This document shows positions 47,482 through 56,450 of a DNA stretch of 64,000 nucleotides, piece after piece. The notes below the pieces were generated by a model. The model saw only the letters and a program-made list of their open reading frames with translations. It was not told where the DNA came from and made no database searches. The stretch is from assembly GCF_016429255.1 (NCBI RefSeq), contig NZ_JAELUG010000012.1, positions 1 to 64,000 of the forward strand. The letters run 5' to 3'. Positions within the stretch are counted from its first letter, which is position 1. The number at the start of each line of letters is the position of its first letter. This DNA is from Rhizobium sp. ASV8. Lineage in GTDB: Bacteria > Pseudomonadota > Alphaproteobacteria > Rhizobiales > Rhizobiaceae. Both the position numbers and the translations under genes were made by a program.

Positions 47482-47506
47482 TTAGGTTGTAGGCCTAACC
47501 CTACAA
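47482..47506. promoter_or_regulatory. Nested inverted repeats before ABC operon, probable GntR operator
   Basis: TTGTAGG (47487-47493) and CCTACAA (47500-47506) are perfect seven-base arms around a six-base spacer. A second repeat, TTAGG (47482-47486) with CCTAA (47494-47498), is nested with it. The site ends ten bases before the first start codon of the operon. Symmetry and length fit HutC-type GntR regulators, one of which is encoded in the operon. Confidence 0.55.
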
Positions 47507-47516
47507 TTTGGAAATC

Positions 47517-48443
47517 ATGTCACAGTCTGATCCAAAACCTACCGCCACATTGTCTCTTGCGGATCTCCCTGGTCCCGAGGTGATCGTGCGTCGCCTGCGG
47601 CACCCCGGACGTTGGGTCAGCGGTGGCATTGTTCTCATCCTCCTGGCCGTCATCGGCCATGCCTTCGCCGTCGGACAGATTCAGTGGACCGTGGTCGGGC
47701 AGTTTCTGACGGCGGAGGTCATCGTCACCGGCTTCGGCTGGACCCTGCTGATTTCAGCCTGCGCTCTCGTGCTCGGCGTCTTCCTCGGCTTCGCTTTCGG
47801 CATTATGCGCCTTTCGGAAAATCCGATCCTGCGCTTCGCCTCCTGGCTCTATGTCTGGATATTCCGCGGCACGCCGGTGCTGCTGCAGCTTCTCATCTGG
47901 TTCAACATCGCGCTGGTCTTCCCCCGGCTCTATATTCCGGGCCTCGTCGATGCCCGCATGGTCGATGTCGTCACGCCCTTTGTCGCAGCCGTGCTTGGGC
48001 TCGGTGTCAACGAGGGCTCCTATCTCACTGAGGTCGTGCGCGGCGGCATCGCATCGGTCGATCGCGGCCAAAAGGAAGCGGCGCATACGCTCGGCATGAC
48101 GCCGGGCCAGACCATGCGCCGCATCATCCTTCCGCAGACCTTGCGCCTGATCCTGCCTGTGCTCGGCAATAGCGCCATCGGCATGCTGAAATTCTCTTCG
48201 CTTGCCGCCACCATCGCCATGGGCGAGATGCTGAATGCGGCGCAGCGCATCTACTTCATCAACGGCGCCGTCATCGAATTGCTGTTCGTCTGCGCCATCT
48301 GGTATCTGGCCGGCACGACGGTTCTGTCGATCGGCCAATATTATCTCGAACGCCATTTCGGCCGCGACGCGGCCACCGCCACCCCTGAGCGCCGCTGGTT
48401 CTCGGGCTGGGCACGGCGACCGGCCACCACGGGGGAAGCATGA
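47517..48443 (+). CDS. ABC transporter permease, polar amino acid type
   Basis: The 308-residue product is a HisM/HisQ-type permease with the EAA loop ([20 protein letters not shown]) that docks to the ATPase, and five to six membrane helices. The 40-residue N-terminal extension before TM1 is longer than usual. ATG 47517 is chosen over TTG 47508; both have weak ribosome sites. It is the only permease of the operon, so it probably acts as a homodimer. It overlaps the ATPase gene in ATGA. Confidence 0.9.
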   Translation: MSQSDPKPTATLSLADLPGPEVIVRRLRHPGRWVSGGIVLILLAVIGHAFAVGQIQWTVVGQFLTAEVIVTGFGWTLLISACALVLGVFLGFAFGIMRLSENPILRFASWLYVWIFRGTPVLLQLLIWFNIALVFPRLYIPGLVDARMVDVVTPFVAAVLGLGVNEGSYLTEVVRGGIASVDRGQKEAAHTLGMTPGQTMRRIILPQTLRLILPVLGNSAIGMLKFSSLAATIAMGEMLNAAQRIYFINGAVIELLFVCAIWYLAGTTVLSIGQYYLERHFGRDAATATPERRWFSGWARRPATTGEA

Positions 48444-49204
48444 GTCTCGCAGTCAAGGCGGTCGGAATCCGCAAGAGTTTTGGCAGTCACGAAGTTCTGA
48501 AGGGCCTCGATCTGGATGTCGCTTATGGCGAGGTGTTGTGCATCCTCGGCCCCTCGGGGAGTGGCAAGAGTACGTTCTTGCGCTGCATCAATCATCTCGA
48601 AACGCCGAATGGCGGCTATGTGTGGGTGGATGGCGCCATCATGGGTTACTCGCTATCGCGAGGCGCCCTGCAGGAACTGCCGGTGCGGCATCTGCGCGCT
48701 CAGCAGAGCCAGCTCGGCATGGTGTTTCAGCATTTCAATCTCTTCGCTCATCGCACGGTGCTCGGCAACGTCATCGAAGGGCCGATGGTGGTGCGTGGCC
48801 TCAAGCGTTCGCAGGCCGAAGCGCGCGCCATGGATCTGCTGGAGCAGGTCGGTATGGCCGCCAAGGCGTCGAGCTATCCCTCGCAACTCTCCGGTGGCCA
48901 GAAGCAGCGCGTCGCGATAGCGCGGGCGCTCGCCATGGAGCCGCGCGTCATGCTTTTCGACGAGCCGACGAGTGCACTCGATCCGGAACTGGTCGGCGAG
49001 GTGCTGGAGGTCATGCGCAATCTGGCGCGCGGCGGCACCACGATGATCGTCGTCACTCACGAAATCGGCTTTGCCCGGGAGGTTGCCGACCGCGTCGTGG
49101 TGATGATCGACGGCGAGATCCGCGAAATGGGTCCGCCTGGCGAAGTGCTGAGCAACCCCGCCGATCCGCGCGTGCGCTCATTCCTGAGCCGCGTGCTTGC
49201 CTAA
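48440..49204 (+). CDS. ABC transporter ATP-binding protein, polar amino acid type
   Basis: The 254-residue ATPase has Walker [11 protein letters not shown]-loop [17 protein letters not shown], signature LSGGQKQR, Walker [15 protein letters not shown] and the switch histidine in VVTHEI. This pattern is that of GlnQ/HisP-type importers. It follows the permease in ATGA overlap and precedes the binding protein gene by 31 bases. Confidence 0.95.
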   Translation: MSLAVKAVGIRKSFGSHEVLKGLDLDVAYGEVLCILGPSGSGKSTFLRCINHLETPNGGYVWVDGAIMGYSLSRGALQELPVRHLRAQQSQLGMVFQHFNLFAHRTVLGNVIEGPMVVRGLKRSQAEARAMDLLEQVGMAAKASSYPSQLSGGQKQRVAIARALAMEPRVMLFDEPTSALDPELVGEVLEVMRNLARGGTTMIVVTHEIGFAREVADRVVVMIDGEIREMGPPGEVLSNPADPRVRSFLSRVLA

Positions 49205-49235
49205 AAATTTCAGTCCAACAATGGGAGAACGGACA

Positions 49236-50099
49236 ATGAAAAAGGGACATTCAATGGTACTGGGGCTCGCCTCGGCCGCGCTTATCGGCCTTGCGGCGTG
49301 CGGTGCCGCTCATGCCGCCGGCGACGAGAAGCTGGCTGCCGGTCTGCCGCAGGCAGTACGCACGGCTGGCAAGCTCAACTTCACGATCAGCCTTGCTTAT
49401 CCGCCGATGGAATACAGCGATGCCGGTTCGACCGAACTCAAGGGCTTCGATATCGACCTTGCCAAGGCCGTCGCCGAGCGTCTGGGTCTGACCGCAGAGT
49501 TCCAGAACGTCGAATTTCCGCAACTCATCCCTCAGGTCGTAACCGGCCGTTCCGACATGGTCATCACCGCCTTCTCCGACAAGGTCGAACGTCAGAAACA
49601 GCTCGATTTCATCGACTACTTCAAGGCCGGCAACGTTTTCTACACGACCATCGACCATCAAAACGAGATCAAGACCGAAGCCGATCTCTGCGGCAAGACG
49701 GTCGCCGTGGCGACAGGAACCAGCTGGGTCACCTGGGCTGAGGATCTCGGCAAATCCATTTGTCCGGCCGGCAAGCTGATCACCGTCATCCAGATCCCGA
49801 CCCAGGCCGAGCACATCATGCAGATCCGTCAGGGTCGCGCGCAAGCCTCGGTCATCGGCCTTGAAGGCCTGCTTGACCTGATGAAGCAGGAGCCGGGCAA
49901 GTTCTACCAGATCGGTCAGGTCGGCGATGTCAACTATTACGGCATCGCCTTTGCGAAGGCCAATGGTGAACTGCGCGATGCCGTGCGCGCCACGCTGCAG
50001 AAGCTGAAGGCGGATGGCACTTATGCACAGATCCTCGATCGCTACGGCTTGAAACAGGCAGGCGTCGAAGAGTTCAAGATAAACGGAGCCAAGAAGTAA
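49236..50099 (+). CDS. ABC transporter substrate-binding protein, polar amino acid type
   Basis: The 287-residue product has a signal peptide (about 1-27, AACGAAHAAG; the C in AACG could be a lipid site but the pattern also suits cleavage after AHA) and the family 3 solute-binding fold. LKGFDIDLAKAVAERLGL, the GRSDMVITAFSDKVERQK block and the late TYAQILDRYGL are conserved. ATG 49236 follows GGGAG, while an in-frame ATG at 49197 overlaps the ATPase gene. The ligand is probably a small zwitterion or guanidino/ureido compound, judging only by the neighbouring enzymes. Confidence 0.9.
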   Translation: MKKGHSMVLGLASAALIGLAACGAAHAAGDEKLAAGLPQAVRTAGKLNFTISLAYPPMEYSDAGSTELKGFDIDLAKAVAERLGLTAEFQNVEFPQLIPQVVTGRSDMVITAFSDKVERQKQLDFIDYFKAGNVFYTTIDHQNEIKTEADLCGKTVAVATGTSWVTWAEDLGKSICPAGKLITVIQIPTQAEHIMQIRQGRAQASVIGLEGLLDLMKQEPGKFYQIGQVGDVNYYGIAFAKANGELRDAVRATLQKLKADGTYAQILDRYGLKQAGVEEFKINGAKK

Positions 50100-50121
50100 C
50101 ACGATTCTGTCGGAGCCTGCC

Positions 50122-50928
50122 TTGACCAATCCTTCCACATCAGACGCCAAAGCAACAGGTGAACGCCCGGACGATAGACTGTCGCGCCTTCGTCTCGACG
50201 TCTATTCGAACGAGCAGCTTTACCGCCAGCTCTATCGGGCTTTACGTGCGGCCATACTCAGCGGGGACTTTTCCGAAGGGGAGGCCATCCCCTCGGAAAA
50301 CCAGTTGCGTGACCAGTTCGGCATTGCGCGCACCACGGTGCGCAACGCTATGGCGCTCCTGGTGTCGGAAGGGCTGGTCCAGCAGGTTCGCGGCCGGGGC
50401 ACGATCGTTTCGCACCGGCCGATCAGCCACAATATCTGGAACTTCGGGAGTTTCACGGAGTTGGCTCGCCGGCAGGGCCAACGCCCGATAACAAGAGTAC
50501 TGGAGCACCGGGTGGAAAATGGCGAACTCCTCCTGGTGCGTGCACGAGGGCTTGCCAATGACGCAACGATCAGCTGGTTGAACGTCGACACCTCACAGCT
50601 CGATCTTGCCCTCTATCCAGGCATCGATACCTACGATTTCGGCGAGCAATCACTCTATGAAGTGCTGCGCCGCGACTATAACCGCCATCCCCTCCGCTCG
50701 GAACTGCTGCTCACCGTCGTGCCGCCGTCCGATCGCCTGCGGGAGGTCTTTGCTCCGGCACTTGATGTGCCGGGCTATCTTTGTGCCAGTGGGGACGTAC
50801 TTGACGCTGACGATCGGTTGGTCGAGCGCACGTCGATCGTCTACTCGCCGGCCGTCCAGATGAAATTCGCAACGCGCTGGGGGCGCGAGACCGCACCCGT
50901 TGACAGCGGTGTGACGCAGGAGAACTGA
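50122..50928 (+). CDS. GntR-family regulator, HutC type with UTRA domain
   Basis: The 268-residue protein has a GntR winged helix (about 30-95: LRAAILSGDFSEGEAIPSEN, then GIARTTVRNAMALLVSEG) and a UTRA ligand domain (about 110-255). It lies inside the operon, between the transporter and the enzyme genes, and probably controls it by binding the inverted repeats at 47482-47506. The effector would be the imported compound or an intermediate. Confidence 0.9.
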   Translation: MTNPSTSDAKATGERPDDRLSRLRLDVYSNEQLYRQLYRALRAAILSGDFSEGEAIPSENQLRDQFGIARTTVRNAMALLVSEGLVQQVRGRGTIVSHRPISHNIWNFGSFTELARRQGQRPITRVLEHRVENGELLLVRARGLANDATISWLNVDTSQLDLALYPGIDTYDFGEQSLYEVLRRDYNRHPLRSELLLTVVPPSDRLREVFAPALDVPGYLCASGDVLDADDRLVERTSIVYSPAVQMKFATRWGRETAPVDSGVTQEN

Positions 50929-50929
50929 T

Positions 50930-51670
50930 ATGAGCCGCTTCGGCGAGACTTTCACAACCCCGAAACCCATTCTCGGCATGCTGCATTTGTCCGGCGACGG
51001 CCCTGCTGCAAAATGTGCGCAGGCCGAAGAAGAGGCCCGCATCATGGCCGGTGAAGGCGTCGACGGGTTGGTGGTCGAAAACTATTTTGGCGATGCCGAT
51101 GATGTGGAGCGTGTGCTTGAGCGGCTATGTGTCCTTGATCTCGGCTCCAAGATTGGCGTCAACGTATTGCGCGACAACGAGCGCGCCTTCGCGCTGGCGG
51201 CGAAATATCCGGTCGCCTTCCTCCAGGTCGATTCCGTCGCCGGCCATCTGCCGCCAGAGGCGGACATAACCTTTGCCGGCGATCTCGCTGCAAGGAGAGC
51301 AAATACCCAGGCACTGTTGCTCGGCGGCGTGCGTTTTAAGTATCAGCCGGTCCTTTCCGGCCGGCCTGAGGCCGAGGACGTGCGCATCGGCGCCGCCCGG
51401 TGTGACGGCCTCGTCGTCACGTCGGACGCGACGGGTCAACCGACCGATATGAATAAGGTCGCGCGCTTCCGTTCGGCGACGGGAGCCCGCACACCGCTTC
51501 TCATCGGCGCCGGCCTCACCGAAGCAAATGCCGTCGAGCAGCTTGCGGAAGCCGATGGTGCGATCGTTGGGAGCTGGTTCAAGGATAGCCACAAGGATAC
51601 CGGCCGCGTCGAGGCCGCACATGTCGCTCGCCTGATGCGTGCCGTCCGCATCGCACGGAGCGCCGCATGA
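50930..51670 (+). CDS. BtpA/SgcQ-family protein
   Basis: The 246-residue product is a TIM-barrel-like protein of the BtpA/SgcQ family, with ILGMLHLSGDG at the start and LLIGAGLTEANAVEQLAEAD near the end. BtpA was named for a role in photosystem I assembly in cyanobacteria. Bacterial relatives such as SgcQ lie in sugar or nucleoside operons and have no well-established reaction. It starts two bases after the GntR gene and overlaps the next gene in ATGA, so it belongs to the operon. Its enzyme activity is unknown. Confidence 0.82.
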   Translation: MSRFGETFTTPKPILGMLHLSGDGPAAKCAQAEEEARIMAGEGVDGLVVENYFGDADDVERVLERLCVLDLGSKIGVNVLRDNERAFALAAKYPVAFLQVDSVAGHLPPEADITFAGDLAARRANTQALLLGGVRFKYQPVLSGRPEAEDVRIGAARCDGLVVTSDATGQPTDMNKVARFRSATGARTPLLIGAGLTEANAVEQLAEADGAIVGSWFKDSHKDTGRVEAAHVARLMRAVRIARSAA

Positions 51671-52170
51671 GCGTGATCGTCGCACGGCACGTAACGGCGG
51701 AGAATTTCGCCGGCTACGGCAAGGTCTATGATCTCGTCGACGACACCGATCCGGATGTGATCCTGACGAAGGGCGAGGGGTGGACCGATGGCTTTGGTCG
51801 CAAGCCGCTGATCGACGGCTCGGGTCATCTCGGCATGACGCGCGGTGGAAGCGCCCCTTGGAATTGCACGGCAATGGAGCGGCATCCGCAGACGGAAGAG
51901 GCGATCTTCTGCGCCGCCGAAGCGGTGGTCCTTGCCGTTGCTCCAGCTTCGTTAGCCAGCGCGCCGCACCGCGACGAGGTCGAGGCGTTTATTGTCAGTC
52001 CAGGTCAGGTCGTGGTGATGCATCGCAACGTCTGGCATGATGCCTGCCGAGGTGTCTCAGGTCCGACATCCTATTATTGGATGGCGATTTGCGGCCTTGG
52101 CGAAAGCCCGTGGGTTCCGGTCGCCGGAGGACAGCTGGAAATCCGGACCAATGAAGGGCCGCGCGCATGA
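51667..52170 (+). CDS. AllA-like (ureidoglycolate lyase family) cupin protein
   Basis: The 167-residue product has a cupin-type beta-barrel pattern with MERHPQTEEAIFC, the VEAFIVSPGQVVVMHRNVWH segment and the closing SYYWM. Order and length resemble ureidoglycolate lyase AllA (about 160 residues), which breaks ureidoglycolate to urea and glyoxylate. The match is by pattern only. Overlapping ATGA junctions tie it to the BtpA-family and kinase genes. Confidence 0.65.
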   Translation: MSVIVARHVTAENFAGYGKVYDLVDDTDPDVILTKGEGWTDGFGRKPLIDGSGHLGMTRGGSAPWNCTAMERHPQTEEAIFCAAEAVVLAVAPASLASAPHRDEVEAFIVSPGQVVVMHRNVWHDACRGVSGPTSYYWMAICGLGESPWVPVAGGQLEIRTNEGPRA

Positions 52171-53096
52171 CAGCGTTTTTCATCGGCGACGTTGCACTTG
52201 ACGAATATTACACTGCCGAACGTTGGCCTGGCCGCGCTGACAAGGGCATGGTCAAGGAATTGCCCGCCGAGATCGGTGGCTCTATCGCAAACGCGGCTGT
52301 CGTGCATGCGACCCTTGGCGGCGACACACAGTTCGTTTCCCTGCTGAACGATAGCCCCTTGTCACACCGCATGATTGCCGACCTCAAACAGAATGGTGTC
52401 GGCGTCGATCATATGCTGACGGATCCCGCCATTGCGGAATCGCGCAACTTCATCTTCCTGATCGATGGTGAACATGTCGTGCTTACGGTCGAGATGGGTG
52501 AGCAGCCGATGTGGCTGGCGCCAGCAACGCTGGAGGCTCTGCGTCGGCCGGGCTTCCTCTACACCACATTATACCGCGTCCGCCGTCTGCATACGAAAAC
52601 GGGGGAAGGTCTGCTCAGACAGGCTGACCTGTTGGCCGACCTGCGTCGCCACGGCCGTCGAACGATCTTCGACCTCGATGTCGGTGGCTGTACGCCCGAA
52701 GACATGCCCTATCTCACCGGAGCCGCCGTCGTTATCTTCAACCAGGTCGGCTTCCGAAACACCTTCGGCCACGAGGATCTCTCCCTCATCGGCGATTGGA
52801 CACGCAGCCATCAGATTGGTTGCGTTATCCGCACGCTCGCTGCCGAAGGCGCCGAGGCATATGACGGGAGCACCCGCACTCATGTGGCCGGCTACCCAGT
52901 TGCTGTCGCAGACGTTACCGGAGCCGGCGATACTTTTGGCGGAGCTCTTACCTGGTGCCTCACTCAAAAGCAGCTGCTTGCCGATGCTCTCGATTTTGCC
53001 GTCGCGGCCGCCTCCCGCTCGGTTACCGTCCACGGACCGCGCGGCGGCAAGGCATGCGCTGAGGAGGTTGAGCGCTGGCGTGGGGAAAGACGCTGA
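52167..53096 (+). CDS. PfkB/ribokinase-family kinase
   Basis: The 309-residue kinase has the N-terminal family motif GGSIANAAV (37-45) and the C-terminal anion-hole motif VTGAGDTFGGAL with catalytic D255. Such enzymes phosphorylate sugars, nucleosides or similar alcohols. Being joined to a BtpA-family and an AllA-like gene suggests that the substrate carries both a hydroxyl and a nitrogen-rich group. It is the last gene of the overlapping set. Confidence 0.9.
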   Translation: MTAFFIGDVALDEYYTAERWPGRADKGMVKELPAEIGGSIANAAVVHATLGGDTQFVSLLNDSPLSHRMIADLKQNGVGVDHMLTDPAIAESRNFIFLIDGEHVVLTVEMGEQPMWLAPATLEALRRPGFLYTTLYRVRRLHTKTGEGLLRQADLLADLRRHGRRTIFDLDVGGCTPEDMPYLTGAAVVIFNQVGFRNTFGHEDLSLIGDWTRSHQIGCVIRTLAAEGAEAYDGSTRTHVAGYPVAVADVTGAGDTFGGALTWCLTQKQLLADALDFAVAAASRSVTVHGPRGGKACAEEVERWRGERR

Positions 53097-53217
53097 TCGG
53101 GTGGGGCCGCGTCGCACCGTTGTTGGCTGAGCTGCTGCGGTCGGTCTGCCTTCCGACGTGAGCAGGATATCAAGTTCCAGGCTGACCCCGACATCAACGT
53201 AATGAGGAGATCAAATC

Positions 53218-54252
53218 ATGGATAATGAGAGGCTGCGAGCGCTCAGGGAAAAGTATTTGGGCGCATCGGGGGGAGACATTTTCGATGCGGATTTTGCAAA
53301 GGTCGCCAAATCTCAGTTCAATGGGAGCGACAAGCGCAGGTGGCCTTTTGCAGGAGTGCCGACATTTCTTGACGCACCATATCTGCCAAACGCTCAAGAG
53401 CTCCCCGATTTTGGTGGGATCGACGTTGCCCTTGTGGGAGTTCCCATGGATCTGGGCGTCACCAATCGGAACGGAAGCAGGTTCGGACCCCGAGCATTAA
53501 GAACGATCGAGCGCATTGGCCCCTACGAACACGTCCTGCGATGTGCCCCCTTTTCGGAGGCCAAGATTGCCGATATCGGTGATGTGCCGATGGAGAGCAG
53601 ATATGATCTCGCGCGCTGCCACTCCGATATCGAGGCGTTTTACAAGCGCCTTGTCGCCGCTGGGATAAGGCCGCTCAGTGTGGGTGGCGACCATTCAATC
53701 ACGTCATCGATCCTGAAAGCCGTCGGCGAAAAGCAGCCAGTTGGCCTGATCCACATCGACGCCCACTGCGACACCGCCGGACCATACGAAGGCGCAAAAT
53801 TTCAGCATGGCGGGCCGTTTCGCCTTGCCGTATTGGACGGCGTTCTCGATCCTGATCGCACGATCCAAATCGGAATTCGAGGAGGAGCCGAGTATCTTTG
53901 GGAGTTCTCCTATGAATCGGGGATGACAGTCATTCACGCCGAAGAGGTCGCCGGTATCGGCATTGAGGCTCTTGTTGAAAAAGCACGCTTGCTGGTTGGC
54001 GATCATCCGACTTACATCTCCTTCGATATTGATAGTATCGATCCCGGATTTGCTCCCGGCACTGGTACTCCCGAAGTGGGCGGTCTGTCGCCAGGACAGG
54101 TTCTCGCCCTCCTTCGGGGACTGAAGGGAATAAACGTCGTGGGGGCTGATGTCGTGGAGGTCGCGCCGCAATATGATGCGACCACCAACACGGCACAGAT
54201 CGCAGCTCAAATGATGTTCACCATCCTTTGTCTGATGGTCGGAAAATTCTGA
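53218..54252 (+). CDS. Agmatinase/guanidino-acid-hydrolase family ureohydrolase
   Basis: The 344-residue enzyme has the complete dimanganese site of the ureohydrolase family: H159 (GGDHS), D181, H183 and D185 (IDAHCD) and D270, D272 (SFDIDSIDP). Members release urea from arginine, agmatine, guanidinobutyrate, guanidinopropionate or guanidine. It is slightly longer than typical agmatinases (about 305-320), with an extra N-terminal 40 residues. The ribosome site GAGGAGA precedes ATG 53218. It lies 121 bases after the kinase gene, so it may share the operon or have its own promoter. Confidence 0.88.
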   Translation: MDNERLRALREKYLGASGGDIFDADFAKVAKSQFNGSDKRRWPFAGVPTFLDAPYLPNAQELPDFGGIDVALVGVPMDLGVTNRNGSRFGPRALRTIERIGPYEHVLRCAPFSEAKIADIGDVPMESRYDLARCHSDIEAFYKRLVAAGIRPLSVGGDHSITSSILKAVGEKQPVGLIHIDAHCDTAGPYEGAKFQHGGPFRLAVLDGVLDPDRTIQIGIRGGAEYLWEFSYESGMTVIHAEEVAGIGIEALVEKARLLVGDHPTYISFDIDSIDPGFAPGTGTPEVGGLSPGQVLALLRGLKGINVVGADVVEVAPQYDATTNTAQIAAQMMFTILCLMVGKF

Positions 54253-54696
54253 TCGGCGGGCAAAACGCCGCCTGGAAAAGCTCGGCCCGACTTCGTTGCA
54301 GAAAATCCGTTGGTGCTCGAAAGAGCTTAGGGGATTTTCAGTGAGACCGTTGGCGAGCGATTTCAGGTGGCGGCATTGATTGATTCAGGAAAGCGGTTCG
54401 GCGGCTTGAGCCGATTTTCGGTGATCGGCATGTCCTATTTCCGAGAACCATCCGGCTAGAGTTTTCGATTTCGTCGGCGAGATCGGCAAGCCGTTGGACA
54501 TTTTCAAAAGCCGCCGCTTGCCGATAGGAAGAAACTGCTTTCGGCAGCGCACATCCCCGACCTGGAGCGCCGATATCGACGCCAAACGACTGAGGTAGAG
54601 GCGTCGACAAACCGGTACGGTGTTTCAATTATGTGCCGCCACAGTACAACGCTGCCGGCTTGGCGAACATCATTTCCCACCGCGCATGAAAAAGCG
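54253..54696. other. Intergenic stretch after ureohydrolase gene
   Basis: No gene is supported. GGCGG (about 54257) and CCGCC (about 54270) just after the stop codon could form a short terminator stem. The rest is featureless to the hairpins at 54697-54757. Confidence 0.4.
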
Positions 54697-54722
54697 CTGG
54701 AATATCGTACTCGATATTCCAG
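54697..54722. repeat. Perfect inverted repeat CTGGAATATCG...CGATATTCCAG
   Basis: Eleven-base arms (54697-54707 and 54712-54722) flank the four-base loop TACT. It lies directly beside the terminator at 54731-54757, in the convergent space between a plus-strand and a minus-strand operon. It could be a terminator for the plus strand or a regulator site; no T-run follows. Confidence 0.55.
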
Positions 54723-54726
54723 CCAC

Positions 54727-54757
54727 AAAACATAAGCCCGCCATTGGCGGGCTTATG
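54727..54757 (-). terminator. Intrinsic terminator for the D-aminopeptidase-like operon
   Basis: CATAAGCCCGCC (54731-54742), loop ATT, GGCGGGCTTATG (54746-54757) is a perfect twelve-base stem. Read on the minus strand the stem is followed by TTTTGTGG, and it lies fifteen bases after the stop codon of the serine hydrolase gene. Confidence 0.75.
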
Positions 54758-54772
54758 TTCGACGCGACGGCG

Positions 54773-56380
54773 TCAGACTTCTTTGAATGTCAGCCGCTTG
54801 GTGCGGTCGCTGTTGATGATCACGCCGCCTTGCGTAAATCGCAGGGTGAAGAGCCATGGCAGAACCCATGGGCATACCCGCCACTGGTCGTGCACGTCCA
54901 CGCTCATAGGGTGGGCGAAAAAGAAATCCGCGCCATAAGCGACGAGCTTGACACGCTGCATGCCTTCCGGCGAGGAAAGACTCAGTTGCAGGTCGCGGCC
55001 GGCCATCCTGGTTTCGCCGCGAAAATCGCCCGATAGCGCATGGAAGGTGCGGTCCGCGAAGGCTTCCAGCGAGATGGCAGTGGGCGTGATGGGCACGAAA
55101 CGGCGCACGCGGCCGAAACGTTCGGCAAGAATGGCGCCTTCGGATGCAGCTTTCAATGCAAAGGCGGGAATTGAGGCTTGCGGTTGCCATTTGCCGTTGT
55201 CCACGGCCAGGAGCGGCGCACCGCCCATATTCATGATCAGGCGCGGCTCGCCGTTACCCGTTTCGATCGCGAATGCGTCGTCTCCGCCTTCCTCGCGATA
55301 GGTGCCAGGGGCGATATCGAAACTGGCGTCGGGCCGTCCCGCCGCAATGCCCAGAAGATCGTGGGCGATGGTGCGCGCCAGCACATAGGGCGCGAAATCG
55401 TCGTGGTTGGACAGCATGACAATACCGAGATCCGCTTCCTCGAAACGAACCGATTCCGAACGTGCTCCGGCAATCCAGCCGCCATGACCGACCGATGTGA
55501 GCGGGCCGCTGGTATCCCGCACGAGGCCGTATCCATAGGGCGAGGCGTGGCCGTTGATCATGACACCGGCATCGGCCATGCGCTCGAACAGGGTTCTGTC
55601 GCCGACCTTGGGATCGCGCAGGTTCTGCTGCCAGAGGACCATGTCGCGCAGGCTGGAAACCATGCCGCCTTCGCCGCCGATGGCAATCCCCCAGCCGGAT
55701 TTGAGCCATTTGCCGTCCGGTCCTCGCCGATGATGTACGGCAAGGCGCGGCACGATATCGTCGTCGCGCGGCATCAATCGCGTGTCTTCCATGCCGAGCG
55801 GGCCGGTGATGCGCTCGTGCAGGAGATCGTTGAAACTCTTGCCCGAAACCTGCTCCAGAATTTCCGACAGCAGCAGGAAATTGCTGTTGCTGTATAAAAG
55901 ATCGTGGCCGGGCTCGAAATTCAGCGCGCTTTGGCGACCGACCACGCCGCAGGCATAGGCGCGTGAGGAAGGGGCGAGGATTGGTACGCCGCCGATTGTC
56001 ATCATCTCCAGAATGTCGCGCAGACCGCTCGTGTTGGACGCGAGATGATGCAGCGTTACGGGCCACTCAAAGTGTGGCAACCAGGGTAGATGCTTTTGAA
56101 CCGGGTCCTGCATCGACAACAGGCCCTCGCGCTCCAGCATCAAAAGCAGGCAGGTGGTGAACTGCTTGCTCTGCGAGGCGATACGCACGACCGAACGGCT
56201 CGACAGAGGCAATCCGTTGGCGATGTCGGCCATGCCGTAGCTTGCCTCATGCACCACCTTGCCGCCAGACAGCACGGCCAGCATCACGCCCGGCGAATTT
56301 TCGCCGCTCCAAGTGCGGAAATAGGGGTCGATACGGCCGGCGAGGGTGCCAGCTTCGAGAATGGGAAAGCTTGCGGTCAT
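54773..56380 (-). CDS. D-aminopeptidase-like serine hydrolase (class C beta-lactamase fold)
   Basis: The 535-residue product has a penicillin-binding catalytic domain (about 15-340) with S69-Q-S-K72, Y163-S-N165 and H299-G-G301. These match the Ser-x-x-Lys, Tyr-x-Asn and His-x-Gly triads of the D-aminopeptidase of Ochrobactrum (S62/K65, Y153/N155, H287/G289). Two C-terminal beta-barrel-like domains (about 345-535) also fit that enzyme, whose length is about 520. Such enzymes release N-terminal D-amino acids from peptides. ATG 56380 follows AAGG. It is cotranscribed with the peptide-binding protein gene just upstream. Confidence 0.85.
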   Translation of the reverse strand: MTASFPILEAGTLAGRIDPYFRTWSGENSPGVMLAVLSGGKVVHEASYGMADIANGLPLSSRSVVRIASQSKQFTTCLLLMLEREGLLSMQDPVQKHLPWLPHFEWPVTLHHLASNTSGLRDILEMMTIGGVPILAPSSRAYACGVVGRQSALNFEPGHDLLYSNSNFLLLSEILEQVSGKSFNDLLHERITGPLGMEDTRLMPRDDDIVPRLAVHHRRGPDGKWLKSGWGIAIGGEGGMVSSLRDMVLWQQNLRDPKVGDRTLFERMADAGVMINGHASPYGYGLVRDTSGPLTSVGHGGWIAGARSESVRFEEADLGIVMLSNHDDFAPYVLARTIAHDLLGIAAGRPDASFDIAPGTYREEGGDDAFAIETGNGEPRLIMNMGGAPLLAVDNGKWQPQASIPAFALKAASEGAILAERFGRVRRFVPITPTAISLEAFADRTFHALSGDFRGETRMAGRDLQLSLSSPEGMQRVKLVAYGADFFFAHPMSVDVHDQWRVCPWVLPWLFTLRFTQGGVIINSDRTKRLTFKEV

Positions 56381-56450
56381 GATTTGCCTTCGCAACGCGA
56401 TTGGAACGGAAAGCGCCGCATCTCGTTTTGAAATGCGGCGTAGGGCCTCG

